64,000 bases of DNA from Petaurus breviceps papuanus (lineage: Eukaryota; Chordata; Mammalia; Diprotodontia; Petauridae), in NCBI GenBank assembly GCA_028583685.1, contig JAMXIF010001178.1, forward strand, positions 6,251,320 through 6,315,319, written 5' to 3'. The notes below the pieces were generated by a model, which was not told the origin of the DNA, ran no database searches, and was given only the letters and a program-made list of their open reading frames with translations. The position numbers were made by a program, and so were the translations under genes. Within the stretch, counting starts at the first letter, position 1; every line of letters starts with the position of its first letter. Shown here piece by piece: positions 45,515 through 57,115 of this stretch.

Positions 45515-45695
45515 TCTTTCCTTTTTTTTTTTTTTTTTAAAGCAATCGGGGTTAAGTAACTTGCTCAAGGTTACACGGCCAGTTATTTCTGGTTGTGGTG
45601 CTGAGTATCTGAGCCCGGGATTTGATCCAGATCATCCCGACACTGGAGCCCTCTGCTCTTACTCACTGAGCCATCTGGCCGCCCCCCCTCCCCCC
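45515..45695 (-). repeat. Marsupial tRNA-derived SINE, divergent subfamily
   Basis: Poly-T, then aaagcaatcggggttaagta, acacggccagttatttctgg, atcatcccgacactggagcc, ending gccatctggccgccccccct. ccatatttcttt flanks it at about 45503 and 45696. This subfamily also occurs at 49455-49640. Confidence 0.88.
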
Positions 45696-47560
45696 CCATA
45701 TTTCTTTAGATCCTTTGTATTCTTCTGACTTTTATGGTGCAGTACTATTCCATTCCTATGCCACCATTTGCTCAACCATTCTCCAGTCACTGATTTTGTT
45801 AACCTTTTTTTGCAATTGCAAATGGTGCTGAGAGTCAGTTATAGTGGTTGGAATGTTGGGCTAATAGGAAAACTTGGATTCATGTCCCACCTCTGACACA
45901 TACAGCTGTGTGACCCTAGGCAGATCTCTAAATATCAATTGCAGAACTGTTGCTAATCTGCTTTGGTGGGGGCAGTTTGCTTGTTCCTTACCCAGTAAAA
46001 TCCCAGGTCCAGATCAATCAGCCAAACAGCACTGCTCTGGGTACTTTGATACAAAAGGTCTTTTCCTTTTGTCAAGTTTGTATTTCTACCTAGAAGTATA
46101 TTAGTGTTCCTATTTCTCTACCATCCCTGCTATCACTATGGAAAATTTTCATCTTTTTTTTTTTTCCATTTTTTATGATCTGAGAGATGTGAATACTTCA
46201 ACACTTTTCATTTTCATTAATATTGTAGATGATTGTTTACTTTTTTGCTTTTGCAAACTGTTCATGTCCTTTGACCACATATCTTTGACCACTTATTAGA
46301 GTATGGCCCCTATACTCAGAGATTTATGTCATATCCCTGTAGGTTTTGGATGTAATATTTTACGAAAGTTGTTTTGTACAAAGATTTTTTTTCTGCAATC
46401 CATAGCTTTTCTTCTTGTTTTAGCTATATTTGTTTGTTCAAAATCTTGTTTTATGTTCATAAAATCAAAGTACTCAATTTTGCCTTTTATGATATTCTTT
46501 GTGTTGTGGTTGCATACAGATTTGTTCCCCATCCTCAACTGTGGGAGAGAATTTTCTGTTTTCCTGTAACTTTGTAATAGTATGACTTTTAAAATTTGAC
46601 TCATTTATCCATTTGGAAATTTTTATATGATGATGAGGTAACATGGAATAGTATATTCAGAGTTGTCTTGAGAGAAAAGAAAATTTGCCTTTAAGTCCTA
46701 CCTGACTCTGCTTGGTTTTGACCTGATCCTCTTTGTCCGGGTCCTTTTACCTTTAAGTGCCCCATGCAAAGCTCTAAGACTATTCTGGAGAGCAAGTGCT
46801 CCTCTTCATTAGAAGGCGAAATTTCCTCATTGAGAGTTGCCTAGACCAATAAAATCACAGTCCTGGTCCATAAAATGGTTCAAGGTGCTGACTTACAACT
46901 ATCATCTGCTAAGTCACTCTCTTTGCTAGCAGTTTTTACTGAATAATGAATTCTTTTGCAAATTGTATATTCTTGGTTTATCAAAGACTATTGTTTCTAA
47001 ATCTTACTTATCTGTTTTATTACTCAGCTTTTTTTTTTTACTTGTTTTAGTAAATATCAGCTAGTTTTACTTTAAGATAAAATTTGAGATCTGGTCATGT
47101 CAAACCCTATTCATTCCTACTTTCTCATTATTTTTCCACATATTCTTGACCTTTTGTTCTGTCATATGACTGGTTCTAGAAACTATTTCTTTGATAATTT
47201 GATTAATATAACATTAACTATATATTAATTTCAGTAGTATAATTTTTACTATACTGGCACAGCCTACATAGGAACATTGAGTATTTCTATTTTTATGTAG
47301 ATAATCCTTTGTTTAATGAAAATTGTTTTATAGGTGCATGTGTACAAATCCTTTCTTTCATAGTGGGTTGGTTTTTCAGTGTTTAATATGTTTTGTTATC
47401 TTTAAAAAATTATACTTTATTTTAACATTCATTTAAGAATTTTTTTCTGAGTTCCAAATTCTGTCTCTCCTGTACTTCCCTTACCTATTGAAAAGGCAAG
47501 CAATTTGATGTAAATTATAAATGTGAAATCATGTAAAATTTTGTTATCTTAAATGACATT
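45696..47560 (-). mobile_element. Old L1 remnants, minus strand
   Basis: 3'-end and ORF2-tail text typical of L1 read backward: tggtgcagtactattccatt, gcaattgcaaatggtgctga, tgttcatgtcctttgaccac, and 46300-46620 (cttcttgttttagctatatt). A separate short 3' end (ttgagttccaaattctgtct-like) lies at 47400-47550. Too decayed for an ORF. Confidence 0.6.
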
Positions 47561-48909
47561 TCAGAAGATAAAGTAATCCCAGAGGGTGATACAGGTTGAA
47601 AATACAAATAGGCTAAAGAAGGGCTTAGATCAATTAATATATGACAAATTTGTAACAAATTGTTGAGGAAGCTAGATATGTTTTGGAGATGGTTTTAACT
47701 TTTTGAGGCAGTCATTTTTTCTTTAAAAATTTTTAAAAAATTGTTTTTATTGATGTTGTTTGTTTTTTAATATAGTTTTCCCCAGTATTGCTCCTCCTGT
47801 TCTTTCCAGAGAACCATTCCATATAACAAATAGTATTTTAATGCAAAAAAAGAAGAGAAAAAAAAACAGTATAACTGATCAGTACATTGAAAAAGTCTGA
47901 AAATATGTTCACTGTGCAATACTTGTGAACCTCTTAACTCTCCAAAGGGATAGGGTAGAAGTGTTCTCTCATATCTCTTATTTTGAGCCATGCTTGTGTT
48001 TTTTTTAAATAATTTTGCACAATTCACTTTGTATGTATTTTCCTCCTGTCTATATCATTGCAGTCATTGTGTGTATTGTTTACTACACTCTGCTTATTTA
48101 ATTCTGCATAGGTTTGTGTAGATCTTTTCATGTTTCTCTGTATCACATTCTTTATTTCTTATAGCACAGTAATATTCCATTATGTTCATTATAAATATTT
48201 TGGTGTATATGGGGATTTTCTTCTTATCAAAGGCCTTAGAGTATAAGCCCAGTAATAGAATCTCTGGTTCAAAGGCTATGGACATTTTAGTCAATTTATT
48301 TGCACAATTTGAAATGGCTTTCCAAAATAATTGTAGCAAATTACAACAGTACTAATCATTTATTAGTGTACCTATTTTCCCACAACCCCTCTAACCTTGC
48401 CTGTTTCCATCTTTTGTCAGCTTTGCCAATTTGCAGGGTGTGAATTGAAACCTCAAGGTAGTTTTGATTTGCATTTCTCATATGACTAGTGATTTGGAGA
48501 GTTTTTCGTATGGTTGTTAATAGTTTGCATTTCTTTTGAGAATTATTCATATTCTTTGACCACTTTAGTAACTGGGCAATAGCTTTTGGTCTTGTATATA
48601 TTTGTAGTTGTTTATATATATATCTTAGAAATCAAACCCTTATCAGGGAAACTTAATACACATATTTTTTCCCTATTCAGTTCTTTTCATTCTTATCTTA
48701 GGTGCATTAATTTTGTTTGTGCAGAAGCTTTTCAGTTTCGTTTGATGAAAACTGACTATTTTTATAATTGTCTTTATCCCTTGTTTGCTTAAGAATACAT
48801 CTCCTATCCATAGCTGTGAGAAATACGATCTGCTTCTTTTCTAATTATTTTTTGTATGATCTTTAATATTAAAGTCATGTATCCATTTAGAATGTTCTAT
48901 GGACCATGA

Positions 48910-48991
48910 CAAGGGTGGGGTACCTGTGGCCTTGAGACCACATGTGACCCTCTTGGTCCTCAAGTTCGGCCGTTGAGTTTCCCCACCCCTG
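48910..48991. mobile_element. hAT-type MITE, short internal-deletion form
   Basis: Ends caagggtggggtacctgtgg and ...gagtttccccacccctg. Flanks gaccatga and gactgtga match at 6 of 8 positions. Shorter relative of the 43362 copy. Confidence 0.7.
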
Positions 48992-49267
48992 GACTGTGAT
49001 ATCAGGGGTTGACTTAAGCCCAGTTCCTCCCAGATGACTCTGCTTTTCCTAGAAGTTTTGTTCAAATTGGCAGTTCCTTTCTGTAATTTCTGCTTTCCAT
49101 TTTGTTGAACCAGTGTTTAATAAGTTCCATTGCTTCTTATGTTCCCTCATCTAGCCTGTTACCTAGATCTACCTCTCAATTTTTTTAACCTCTACCAGAA
49201 TTCAATTGAAGATCTGAAATGCTATTTCCCCTTTGTCATTTCTTTATTTACCTTAATATTCTTGATC

Positions 49268-49449
49268 TTTTTTTTTTTTTTTTGCCTTTTGGAGGGCAGT
49301 TGGGGTTAAGTGACTTGCCCAAGGTCACATTACTAGTTTTTTTTTTTTTTTTTTTTTTTTTTGGTGTTATTTTTTTGTGGTCGGTTTTGTTTTCTGGTTT
49401 TCTTGTGTCCGGGGCCAGTGCTCTATTCACTGCACCACCTAGCCGCCCT
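49268..49449 (-). repeat. Marsupial tRNA-derived SINE
   Basis: Reversed copy: gccttttggagggcagttgg, ggttaagtgacttgcccaag, ccggggccagtgctctattc, ending accacctagccgccc. Interrupted by a long T-run. Immediately followed by a second SINE. Confidence 0.88.
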
Positions 49450-49640
49450 GATCTTTTTTTTTTTTTTTTTTTCTTAAAGCAATTGGGGTTAAGTAACTTG
49501 CTCAAGGTTACATGGCCAGTTATTTCTGGGTGTGGTGCTAAGTATCTGAGCCTGGATTCGATCCCAGGTCATCCCGACACTGGGGCCTGTACTCTTACTT
49601 GCTGTGCCACCTGGCCTCCCCCAGCTGCTCCTAGCTGCCC
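49450..49640 (-). repeat. Marsupial tRNA-derived SINE, divergent subfamily, same target site
   Basis: Poly-T, aaagcaattggggttaagta, catggccagttatttctggg, gtcatcccgacactggggcc, ending ctagctgcc. tgatctttt occurs before, between and after the two SINEs. Confidence 0.88.
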
Positions 49641-49829
49641 TGATCTTTTGTTTTTCTAAATTAATTTTGTTGTCATTTTATTAGGTTCTGTAAAGTTTCC
49701 CTTTGATAATTTGATATAGCATTAAAAGTTTAAATTAACTTTCATAGTATTGTCATATTTATTGTATTGGAACAGCTCAGCCATGAGTACTGACTGACTA
49801 GTCCTCCAGCTGTGTTAGTTCCACTTTAA

Positions 49830-49988
49830 TTTATTTTTTTTTGTGTGTTTTGGAGGGCAGTTGGGGTTAAATGACTTGCCCAAAGTCACATGGCTAGATT
49901 TTTGTGTCATGTCTGAGGCCAGATTTGAACTCAGGTCCTCCTGACTCCAGGGCCGGTGCTCTATTCACTGTGCCACGTAGCCACCCCA
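49830..49988 (-). repeat. Marsupial tRNA-derived SINE
   Basis: Reversed copy: ttttggagggcagttggggt, gtcacatggctag, ctcctgactccagggccggt, ending tgccacgtagccacccc. Confidence 0.9.
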
Positions 49989-51109
49989 TAATTTCTTTAA
50001 GGAGTGCATTGTAATTTAGTCTATGCAAATTTTTTTTGTGTGCTTTAGTAGAATGATCCCCAGATACTTTAAAGCATTTTTTAGTTATTTAGAATGGGAT
50101 TTCCCATTCAATTAATGCCTCTTTGATTTTGTTATTATATAGATGTACTGTTGATTTTTGAGGATTTATTTTGTAGCTGGTCACTTTGTTGAAGCTATTA
50201 ATTATATCAGTATCTTTGCTGATTCCCTAGGATTTTGCAAGTAAACCATATCAACAAATTGGATCTCTTCTTTACCTATTTACCTTTAATTTCTTTCTCT
50301 TGTCTTATTGTTATTGGTAGAACTTCCATATAATTCTATCAAATAATAATTAAGAGAGTGAGCATCCCTGCTCAGCTCTTGTCTTTATTGGAAAAGATTC
50401 TAGTCTATCCCCAGTGCATATTATACTTGCTTTTGGTTTTAGATGTAGCTATCTAAAGTATCTTTTAAAAAGAGAAAAAGTATCCTTATGTTAAATAAAC
50501 TCTATGCCTTTACTTTGTAGAACTTTTAGCATAAACTAGTGTAGTTAGTGTCATACTTTGTCAAAAGCTCTTTGCATATCTATTGAGATAATCATGTGGT
50601 TTTGAATATTTTTGTTTTTAATATAATTAATCATATTGATGATTTTCCTTATGTTTAACCATCCCTGGTATAAATCTCACTTGGTTGTGATGAATGATTT
50701 TGTGGATAAATTGCTGTAGTATTTGACAGTATTAAAAAATTATTTTTGAATCTGTATTCATTAGTGATATACTCCATGGTTTTTCTGTGTTTTTTCCTTC
50801 TCTGGTTTAGGTATTAGGATTCTATTTGTTTCATAAAGGGATTCTGGATAGTTGGTTTCTTTCTTGATTTTTGAAAATAATTTGCGTAGCATAGGTACTA
50901 ATTGTTAAAAGTTTGCTAGAATTCTGTGAATCCAGAAGGAACAGTTTTTTTTCCTTTGGTAGTTTTTTTTACAGTTAGTTTTACTTCATTTTTTCTGAGA
51001 TTGGATTATTTAAGATTTCTATTTGCTCTTTGATTAATTTGGGTATTTTTGATAATTTGATATTTTTGAAGATACTTCTTTGTTTCTTTTGTGTTCTGTT
51101 TTTTTTTTT

Positions 51110-52075
51110 TAGCTAAAACCTTTTTAGCTCATTAAAATTTTATGGATTTTTTGTTTTTATAACACTTATGTCTTAAATTTTAATTTTTTTCAGTTAAAAT
51201 CTGTTGTCTCTCCCCCACCTCCCCAATTATTGGAAAGGCAAAAACTTCTTGTGACAAATATGCATAGTCAAATAAAACAAGTTCCCTCATTTGCCCTATC
51301 CAAAAACTGTCTCATTATGTATTCTGAGTCTGTCACCTCTTTGTCAGGATGTGGGTAACATGCTTCATTATTGATTTTTGGGGGATTATTGTTGGTCACT
51401 GTGATGATCAAAGTTCTTAGGTCTTTCATAGTTGTTGTCTTTATAATATGTTGTAATTATTGTATAAATTGTTCTGGTTCTGCTCTATACCAGTTTATAC
51501 AGGCCTTCCCGAGTTTCTCTGAAACCAGTGTCTTTGAAACTGTTCTATTCATCATTTTTTTTATAGCATAGTAATATTCCATATGCATTCATATACCATA
51601 ATATATTCAGCTGTTTCCTGATTCATATAATTTGTTTAACCATTCTCCAATTGATGGGATACTCTTTTAGTTTCCAGTTCTTTGCTGCTATAAAAATAGT
51701 CGATACATATGTACATATATGTTATGTATGTGTACTTATGCATATATGTATATACATGTACACATACATATATGTCAGCTATTTTTGCGGATGGCAAAGA
51801 ACCAGAAACTAAAAGAGTGCCCATCAATTGAAGAATGGCTAAACAAATTATGTTATGATTTATTATACATGTATGTATATGTGTACATGTTACGCAGATA
51901 TGTATATGTGTATGTATAGATGTGTTTTTTTTCTTTTCTTTTATCTCTTTGGAGTATAGGCCTAGTATTGATATTTTAGTAGCTTTTTGGGTATAGTTCA
52001 TATTACTTTCCAATATGGCTGAACCAATTCATAGTTCCACTAACAGTGCATTAATAAAGGCAATTATACTTTACT
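51110..52075 (-). mobile_element. L1-type LINE 3' end, minus strand, with an internal inverted duplication
   Basis: Reversed 3' UTR text (tgttgtctctcccccacctc, agcatagtaatattccatat, ccaattgatgggatactctt), then the inverted segment described separately, then further L1 text (aatatggctgaaccaattca, ccactaacagtgcattaat). Confidence 0.7.
51624..51853. repeat. Inverted repeat, arms about 76 bp, around a TA/TG-rich microsatellite
   Basis: Left arm about 51624-51699 (tttagtttccagttctttgc) and right arm about 51778-51853 (caaagaaccagaaactaaaa) are reverse complements with roughly ten mismatches by hand. The 78-bp loop alternates purine and pyrimidine (catatatgtatatacatgta). Confidence 0.88.
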
Positions 52076-52109
52076 GTCAGCTATCCCAGATGCCATATCA
52101 GACACAGAG

Positions 52110-52310
52110 TACTCCCAGGATAGCTGCTATCTTAGATGATATGTTCCAATCCCCTCATTTAATAATTGAAGAAATTTAGGCCTAGAAAAGTGAAACTACT
52201 TAACCAAGGTCATACAACTAACTAGTTAGGGGCAAACTGAGACTAAAATATAATTTCCTGACTTCTAATCCAGTGCTTTTTCCACTAAAGGAGGCTGGTG
52301 TGAGTGAATC
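52110..52310 (+). repeat. Ther-1/MIR-type SINE
   Basis: Contains tcatttaataattgaagaaa, tttaggcctagaaaagtgaa, taaccaaggtcatacaacta and aatccagtgctttttccact. Confidence 0.65.
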
Positions 52311-52639
52311 TATCTCTTACAATTTAATGTTATCAACTTGAGAACACTTGTCTTTGCCTTAGAAATAGTCATCCAGACCTGGATAGCATGTTATGAATGT
52401 ATCTGGATAGTTGTGCTCTGCCTTTAGACTTTTCACATGGCTTATAGTTACAACTTTCAAAGTAAATATAAGCTATTTTGATTAGTACAATTAAAATATT
52501 TTAGTGACTCTGTGAAGTAAGTATTCCACTGCTGCAAATTGACTTATCCTCTGTGCTTTTTGTTTAGGCCTTTCCTTATTAATGCTTCAGAGGATCTGTC
52601 CAATGTGCTGAAAGCCTCCCGGAGTCTCTTTTTCCCTTC

Positions 52640-52825
52640 CAATTAATAGTATTTTATTTTTTCAAATTAAATGTAAAGACAGTTTTCATCATTCACTTTT
52701 ATAAGATTTTGAGTTCCAGATTTTTTTCTCCCTTTCTTCCCTCTCCCCTTCTCAAGATGGGCGATTATACATGTACAGTCATATTAAATGTATTTCCACA
52801 TTAGTCATGTTGTGAAAGAAGAACC
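52640..52825 (-). mobile_element. 5'-truncated L1-type LINE, 3' end
   Basis: tagtattttattttttcaaa, tttgagttccagattttttt, C/T run, acattagtcatgttgtgaaa. Confidence 0.78.
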
Positions 52826-54005
52826 TGAGGTTCTTTTAAATATAGTTAGTAAATCTATGAAAAAACTCAGAGTTAAGTAAATGTTTTTGAAGAAACTAAT
52901 TCCTTAGAGGGGTTCACCTTGTTCTGCCCTGCACATGAGAGATCTCTCTGTTGGTCTGAAGCTTTCATTATTAATCTTCTTTTTCAAATAATTTAAATCC
53001 ACAGTTAGGAAATGTGTTAATATAGTAAGTAAAGTGTAATCCTTAATGTGTTTTCCATGACAGAATATGCACAGGAAACTCTCATTCATGACTAATGACT
53101 AATATAATTTCTTTAGGGAATTGTGTAATTTTGTAAAGTCAGTTGAAAAATTAATTACTTGGTGGTTGGCATAATTGTTATAGCAGCACATTTAAAATTA
53201 ATCTAATCTAATAAAAGATGTCAAAGAGCTGTGAGAAGCACTTGTTCTATACTAATTTGAAGAAAGAATTTAGTTTTTAAGTATTCCATGCATTCATAGA
53301 ATTGTTCTGGAGAAAACTGAGCAGCTTTTTCAACTGTGGCAAAAAAAAATAATTGGTATTTATTCTGTCCTTGGTGTAAATTTGGACTTTGCAATATGTC
53401 TGAATGTAATAAACTAGTGTAAAATTAGATTTAACTGACTCCCAGGGTGCCTTTCTGAATATCTCTAGCATCCTTTCACTGATTGTCTTCTGCTTTGATT
53501 TTTTGATATGTCTGTGATATGAAGGTTACTTGTTGATTTGGCCAAAAAAAGGAGAATGACCAAAGCAAGGGCTTCAGCCATTCTCTGGCTCTGCTTTTTG
53601 TAGTGAAGACTCTAATCTGATATTTATTGGGGATGGGAGGAAGTAGGGAAGGGCTTTGTTTCCTTTTTTTTTTAATGTCAAAAAGTTTTTTTGAATCAAG
53701 GGCGCTGGAATTGTTTTAAGCTGTCCTGGACAGCTCCTCCTTTAAAGCCCCCATTTAGGTACCTTGAGCTCTGAGATGGAAGGAGGAAGCAGTTACAGTG
53801 ATGTGTGGAAAATTTCTGATGGTCCAATTTTGAGTTTATGAATATTTTGTTTTTTATTTGCTTGTATTTTTGATAAGCTGATAAGTACATTTCCTTTAGT
53901 TTGTCCTTCCTTGTTCTTCCTCTATCTCCCTCAAACCTTGACTCCCTATTGTGATAGTAATGGAATATAAAGATTCCCCTGTATTGGCTTGGTTTTCAGA
54001 TTGAT
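52826..54005. other. MED27 intron 2, no repeat or exon recognised
   Basis: Unassigned sequence of ordinary composition. Short frames only. Confidence 0.4.
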
Positions 54006-54250
54006 TGTGTTAAAACCCAGAGCTTGTTAATCCCACCTGTGGGATGGACTTGTTGATGTGAAAAGAGAGTCCTGAACTGGGAGGAGCTAGCTGGTGACGT
54101 AGATTTGGAGAGACAAGGGAGAGGCAGAAGAACTTTTTGGAAGCAGCACCTCATGGAGGCAGAGAGAGACTGAGAGAATTGCTGGGGGCCACTTTGAATT
54201 GCCCTGGACTTTTGAGACCTGCCGCCTGAGCTGCCAAGGACTGAGGAGAC

Positions 54251-54787
54251 ATGGCTGTTTTGCTGGTACTTTGTCTGTCTGTTTTGATGTTGTTTTGCCA
54301 GATTTGTCCACTGGTGAAAGATAGTCCTGTTGAAGAAGTCCTGGAACCTGGCTGTTGGCTAAGAGATCCTGAGACTGTCCTGCAGACAGAGAGTGAATAC
54401 TGTCCACTGGTGAAGGACAGTGCTGTTGTTGCAGGGGTCTGGGAACCTTTCTCTTGGTTCAGAGCTACTGAGACTGTCCTGCAGACAGAGAGTGAATACT
54501 GTCCACTGGTGAAGGACAGTGCTGTTGTTGCAGGGGTCTGGGAACCTTTCTGTTGGTTCAGAAGCCCTGAAGAAGGATTTTCTTGTTGTATGTTTACAGA
54601 AATCCTGGGAGAGGGTTTTGCTAATGTTTTCAGGGGTTGTAGGACTGTTCTACAGACAGAGGATAAATTAATGAAGGGACTGGCAATGTATCTTGTGGCC
54701 TTGCTAAGCCTTGTCTCCCCAGGAACTAAGATTGCTGAGAACTTGCCTGGTGTCAAGATGAAGAAAAGACCTCCATTTGGGTATTAA
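54251..54787 (+). CDS. 178-codon ORF with predicted signal peptide and 33-residue repeats; function unknown
   Basis: I do not recognise this protein. The ATG is in a strong context (gacATGG) and is followed by a hydrophobic leader, MAVLLVLCLSVLMLFCQICP, resembling a signal peptide. Two full repeats and one partial follow: CPLVKDSPVEEVLEPGCW... (54305-54400, 32 residues), CPLVKDSAVVAGVWEPFSW... (54401-54499, 33 residues), CPLVKDSAVVAGVWEPFCW... (from 54500), most linked by ETVLQTESEY. A second hydrophobic stretch, MYLVALLSLVSPGTKIAENL, is near residue 145-165; it ends KKRPPFGY. It lies wholly within the LTR-like unit. The opposite strand is also open here (54151-54756), as expected when repeat lengths are multiples of three. 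It may be a chance frame. Confidence 0.25.
   Translation: MAVLLVLCLSVLMLFCQICPLVKDSPVEEVLEPGCWLRDPETVLQTESEYCPLVKDSAVVAGVWEPFSWFRATETVLQTESEYCPLVKDSAVVAGVWEPFCWFRSPEEGFSCCMFTEILGEGFANVFRGCRTVLQTEDKLMKGLAMYLVALLSLVSPGTKIAENLPGVKMKKRPPFGY
54305..54570. repeat. Tandem repeat, units of 96-99 bp, about 2.7 copies
   Basis: Units start tgtccactggtgaa at 54305, 54401 and 54500. The second and third are nearly identical for about 70 bp, so the last duplication is recent relative to the rest of the intron. Confidence 0.92.
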
Positions 54788-55195
54788 GTGCTGTGCTTAA
54801 ACTTGATCTAACTCTGGGGTAGATTCAATTGTGATCCAGGGGTGGGGAACTTTTGACCTTTTTGTGTTCTATGGTTGAACAAATGAATGTACTTTACTTA
54901 TGTTTGGAAACTAATCTCCATTTGAGAAGAGGGGCTTTGTGGTAGACTAAATGAAGGTACAGCCAGCCTAGGGGTGGAGTAGTATTTAGAACAGAGACTT
55001 TGTAATTGATTGAATGATTGGAAGGTCCTGGGGTGAGGTAGTACTTGGAGATTATTTAATCACACTTAGTAAATGCTGTATTTTGAATGATGTCATGTTT
55101 TGATCTTCTCTGTTCTTGGTTGGTCACTGAATAAAATGGAGAGCACCTATGCTGGTATTTTGAACCTTGGGAAGTTGCCTTTCCTTGGCATTACA

Positions 55196-55778
55196 TTATA
55201 CCTGTCACTCCCCATGGTGTTCATATAATATTGAGAAAGCAAATCCATGGCAGTCAGAAGATGGGGGACCAGTATCAGGTCTCTAGAAAGACATGACAAG
55301 GTTAAATGATGAAATGTTTACAAATTTGGCTACTTGATACCCAGACTATGGCGCTCAGTGGGCTTTTAATGGATAACTTTTGTTCTCTGCATTTTCAAGA
55401 GGGTATACAGTAGGCACTTAATAAATCCTCAATGATTATAACTGTATCAATTGCTAAGTGGGGGCAACTTAAGCATCTTAGTGTGGGGTGTTTTCTGACC
55501 TCTTGTATCTGAAAAAATTGAGCAGTCACAAAATTTAAGGCCCAAAAATGACCTTAGAAACCATCTAGTTCAACTCAGCTTATTTTGAAGATGCAGAAAC
55601 TGAGAGGCAGAGATGGAGTGATTATAATCAAAGTTTCAAAAATATAGCCAAATTTTAGTTTTTTACTCATGTATTTATCTTTTATGAGGGACCTAATAAT
55701 AATTTTCTGAAGCATTGGCTTCTCTTCTCACTACCAGGCACATTATCGACTCTCATCCTCCTCTCTGTCCAGCTAGTA
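55196..55778. other. MED27 intron 2, no exon
   Basis: Unassigned; a worn Ther-1/MIR piece at about 55540-55640 (aaaccatctagttcaactca, gatgcagaaactgagaggca). Confidence 0.45.
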
Positions 55779-56187
55779 CCGTGTTTCCCCGATAATAAGA
55801 CACTGTCTTATTAATTTTTTTGGAAAGAAAAACACCAGAGGGCTTATTTTCAGGGGAGGGCTTATGTTGTCCTGCCTCAGCTCTCCTCCGCGGCACTGCT
55901 CTCAATGGTGACAACACGCAAATCACTGGGGAAGAACAGGATGACGCGCTCACTGCTGCAGCTCTGATTGGATGCAGCTCGGAGCACGGCATGCGTTTCA
56001 CCCGTGGGAGGGGGGGGCGGTGCATACAGAGGGTACCGTAATGTAGCGTGTAGCGCAGGGGATCACCTTCACTACAGTAGCAATCTCAATAGAGCTTATT
56101 TTTGGGGGAGGGCTTATTTTAGAGGAATCTTACACAGTAAGAGGAGGGCTTATTTTCGGGATAGGTCTTATTATCGGGGAAACACGG
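55779..56187 (+). mobile_element. TA-flanked MITE, Tc1/mariner-like, copy 3
   Basis: Ends ccgtgtttccccgataataa and ...ttatcggggaaacacgg with TA at 55777-55778 and 56188-56189. The interior (cgctcactgctgcagctctg, ctacagtagcaatctcaata) matches copies 1 and 2. The best-kept inverted ends of the three. No transposase. Confidence 0.9.
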
Positions 56188-56454
56188 TATGTATGCTCGG
56201 GGAATGCAGACTCAGCAAATTTAGAAAAGTAAATCTCTCTCAAGAGTGTCATTAAATATATCAATGGGGATGACTTTGGGATTATCATTTTGTATTTATT
56301 GTTGCTATGCTTTTTATTTAGAGCATATACTTGAGAGTCATCTGTTCTTAGATAATCCAAACTTCATTTTAGGTGGTAATGGACAACTCAAAAGTAAGGT
56401 TGAATAAGCCAGACAAGTACAGTGCTTAACCTTTTGAGTGTAGAGAAGGGTGCC

Positions 56455-56488
56455 AGTCCACATGCCAGTCCACATGCCAGTCCACAGC
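56455..56488. repeat. Three-copy 12-bp tandem repeat
   Basis: cagtccacatgc repeated: 'ccagtccacatgccagtcc...acatgccagtccacagcc'. Short and local. Confidence 0.85.
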
Positions 56489-56489
56489 C

Positions 56490-57115
56490 TGCTGTATCCT
56501 TCCTGTGGTACAGCTTTTAGAGAGCCCGAGGGTTCAGAAGTGGAGGAAGGGAAGAATCTTTGATAAAGAATAACAATATAGGGCATGTAAGTGAAGAAAT
56601 AGATTCCCACTTTTGGCAAGACTGGCTCCTTTTGAAACGGTATAATCCCTTACGTTGTCTGAATGTTTTCACTTTGTTGTATTTATCACATTGCCTGAGA
56701 TTCTACTACTTTCAGTTCCCTTTGAGTTAACCAGTAACCTTTCTTAAAATGCTTAGTATGTATAGCAGAGGAAAGGGGCTACCTTTGAGTGTAAGGGACT
56801 TTGAGACAAACCGCAGGGAGGAGTATTTAGAGCCTTGCTGGGCAGGTTCCTGGACCTTCTTTCTGTCCTGGAAGAAGCTCAGTATCTCTCAAAAGGAGTG
56901 GTGTTTGGAGATGGTGGGGATTTCTGAACTGAGCACCAGTGGTGAGGCGGGGGAGGGGAGGACAGAACAACTGGGAGGAAAGCCACTAGCTGACTGAGAG
57001 GCATCATCACTGTTGGAGTGCAACAGTGCAGGGAGTTTGAACTGACAGCTAAAGAGGCTCAATAGCTTGAAGTGAGGAAGTTTTCCTTGGGGTGGGTAAG
57101 AGGGAATTTTGTAGC
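56490..57115. other. MED27 intron 2, no exon
   Basis: Unique-looking sequence; an 82-codon frame at 56749-56997 has no recognised family. Confidence 0.4.

Larger units (their letters stand above)
47700..51110 (-). mobile_element. L1 LINE with ORF2-derived sequence, minus strand, interrupted
   Basis: From the 3' part (48100-48600: cacagtaatattccattatg, gatttgcatttctcatatga) through ORF2 RT-region text at 50380-51000, where tctattgagataatcatgtg and the following stretch agree with mammalian L1 ORF2 antisense. Interrupted by a hAT MITE (48910-48991), three SINEs (49268-49449, 49450-49640, 49830-49988), and small gaps. No open ORF2 frame. Confidence 0.8.
54006..55195 (+). mobile_element. LTR-like unit ('LTR-D') of about 1.2 kb
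   Basis: TG-initiated (TGTGTTAAAACCC) and CA-terminated (GGCATTACA, close to the LTR-C end ATTACA). Near its 3' end actgaataaaatggagag supplies a polyadenylation signal. The flanks do not show a clear target duplication (ttgat / ttata), so the boundaries and LTR identity are provisional. It contains a tandem repeat, an open frame (54251-54787) and a hAT-MITE-end-like string (caggggtggggaactt) at about 54838. Confidence 0.5.

Noticed and set aside
49219-49659. 146-codon frame rich in phenylalanine
   Set aside because: Produced by poly-T tails of two SINEs.
54151-54756. 201-codon minus-strand frame
   Set aside because: Antisense of the tandem repeat whose unit length is a multiple of three. 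No leader or domain is seen, so it is more likely a shadow than a gene.
55753-56255. 90- and 95-codon frames near 56 kb
   Set aside because: They fall within or across a MITE. The similar frame at 6737-6946 is explained by the same repeat family.
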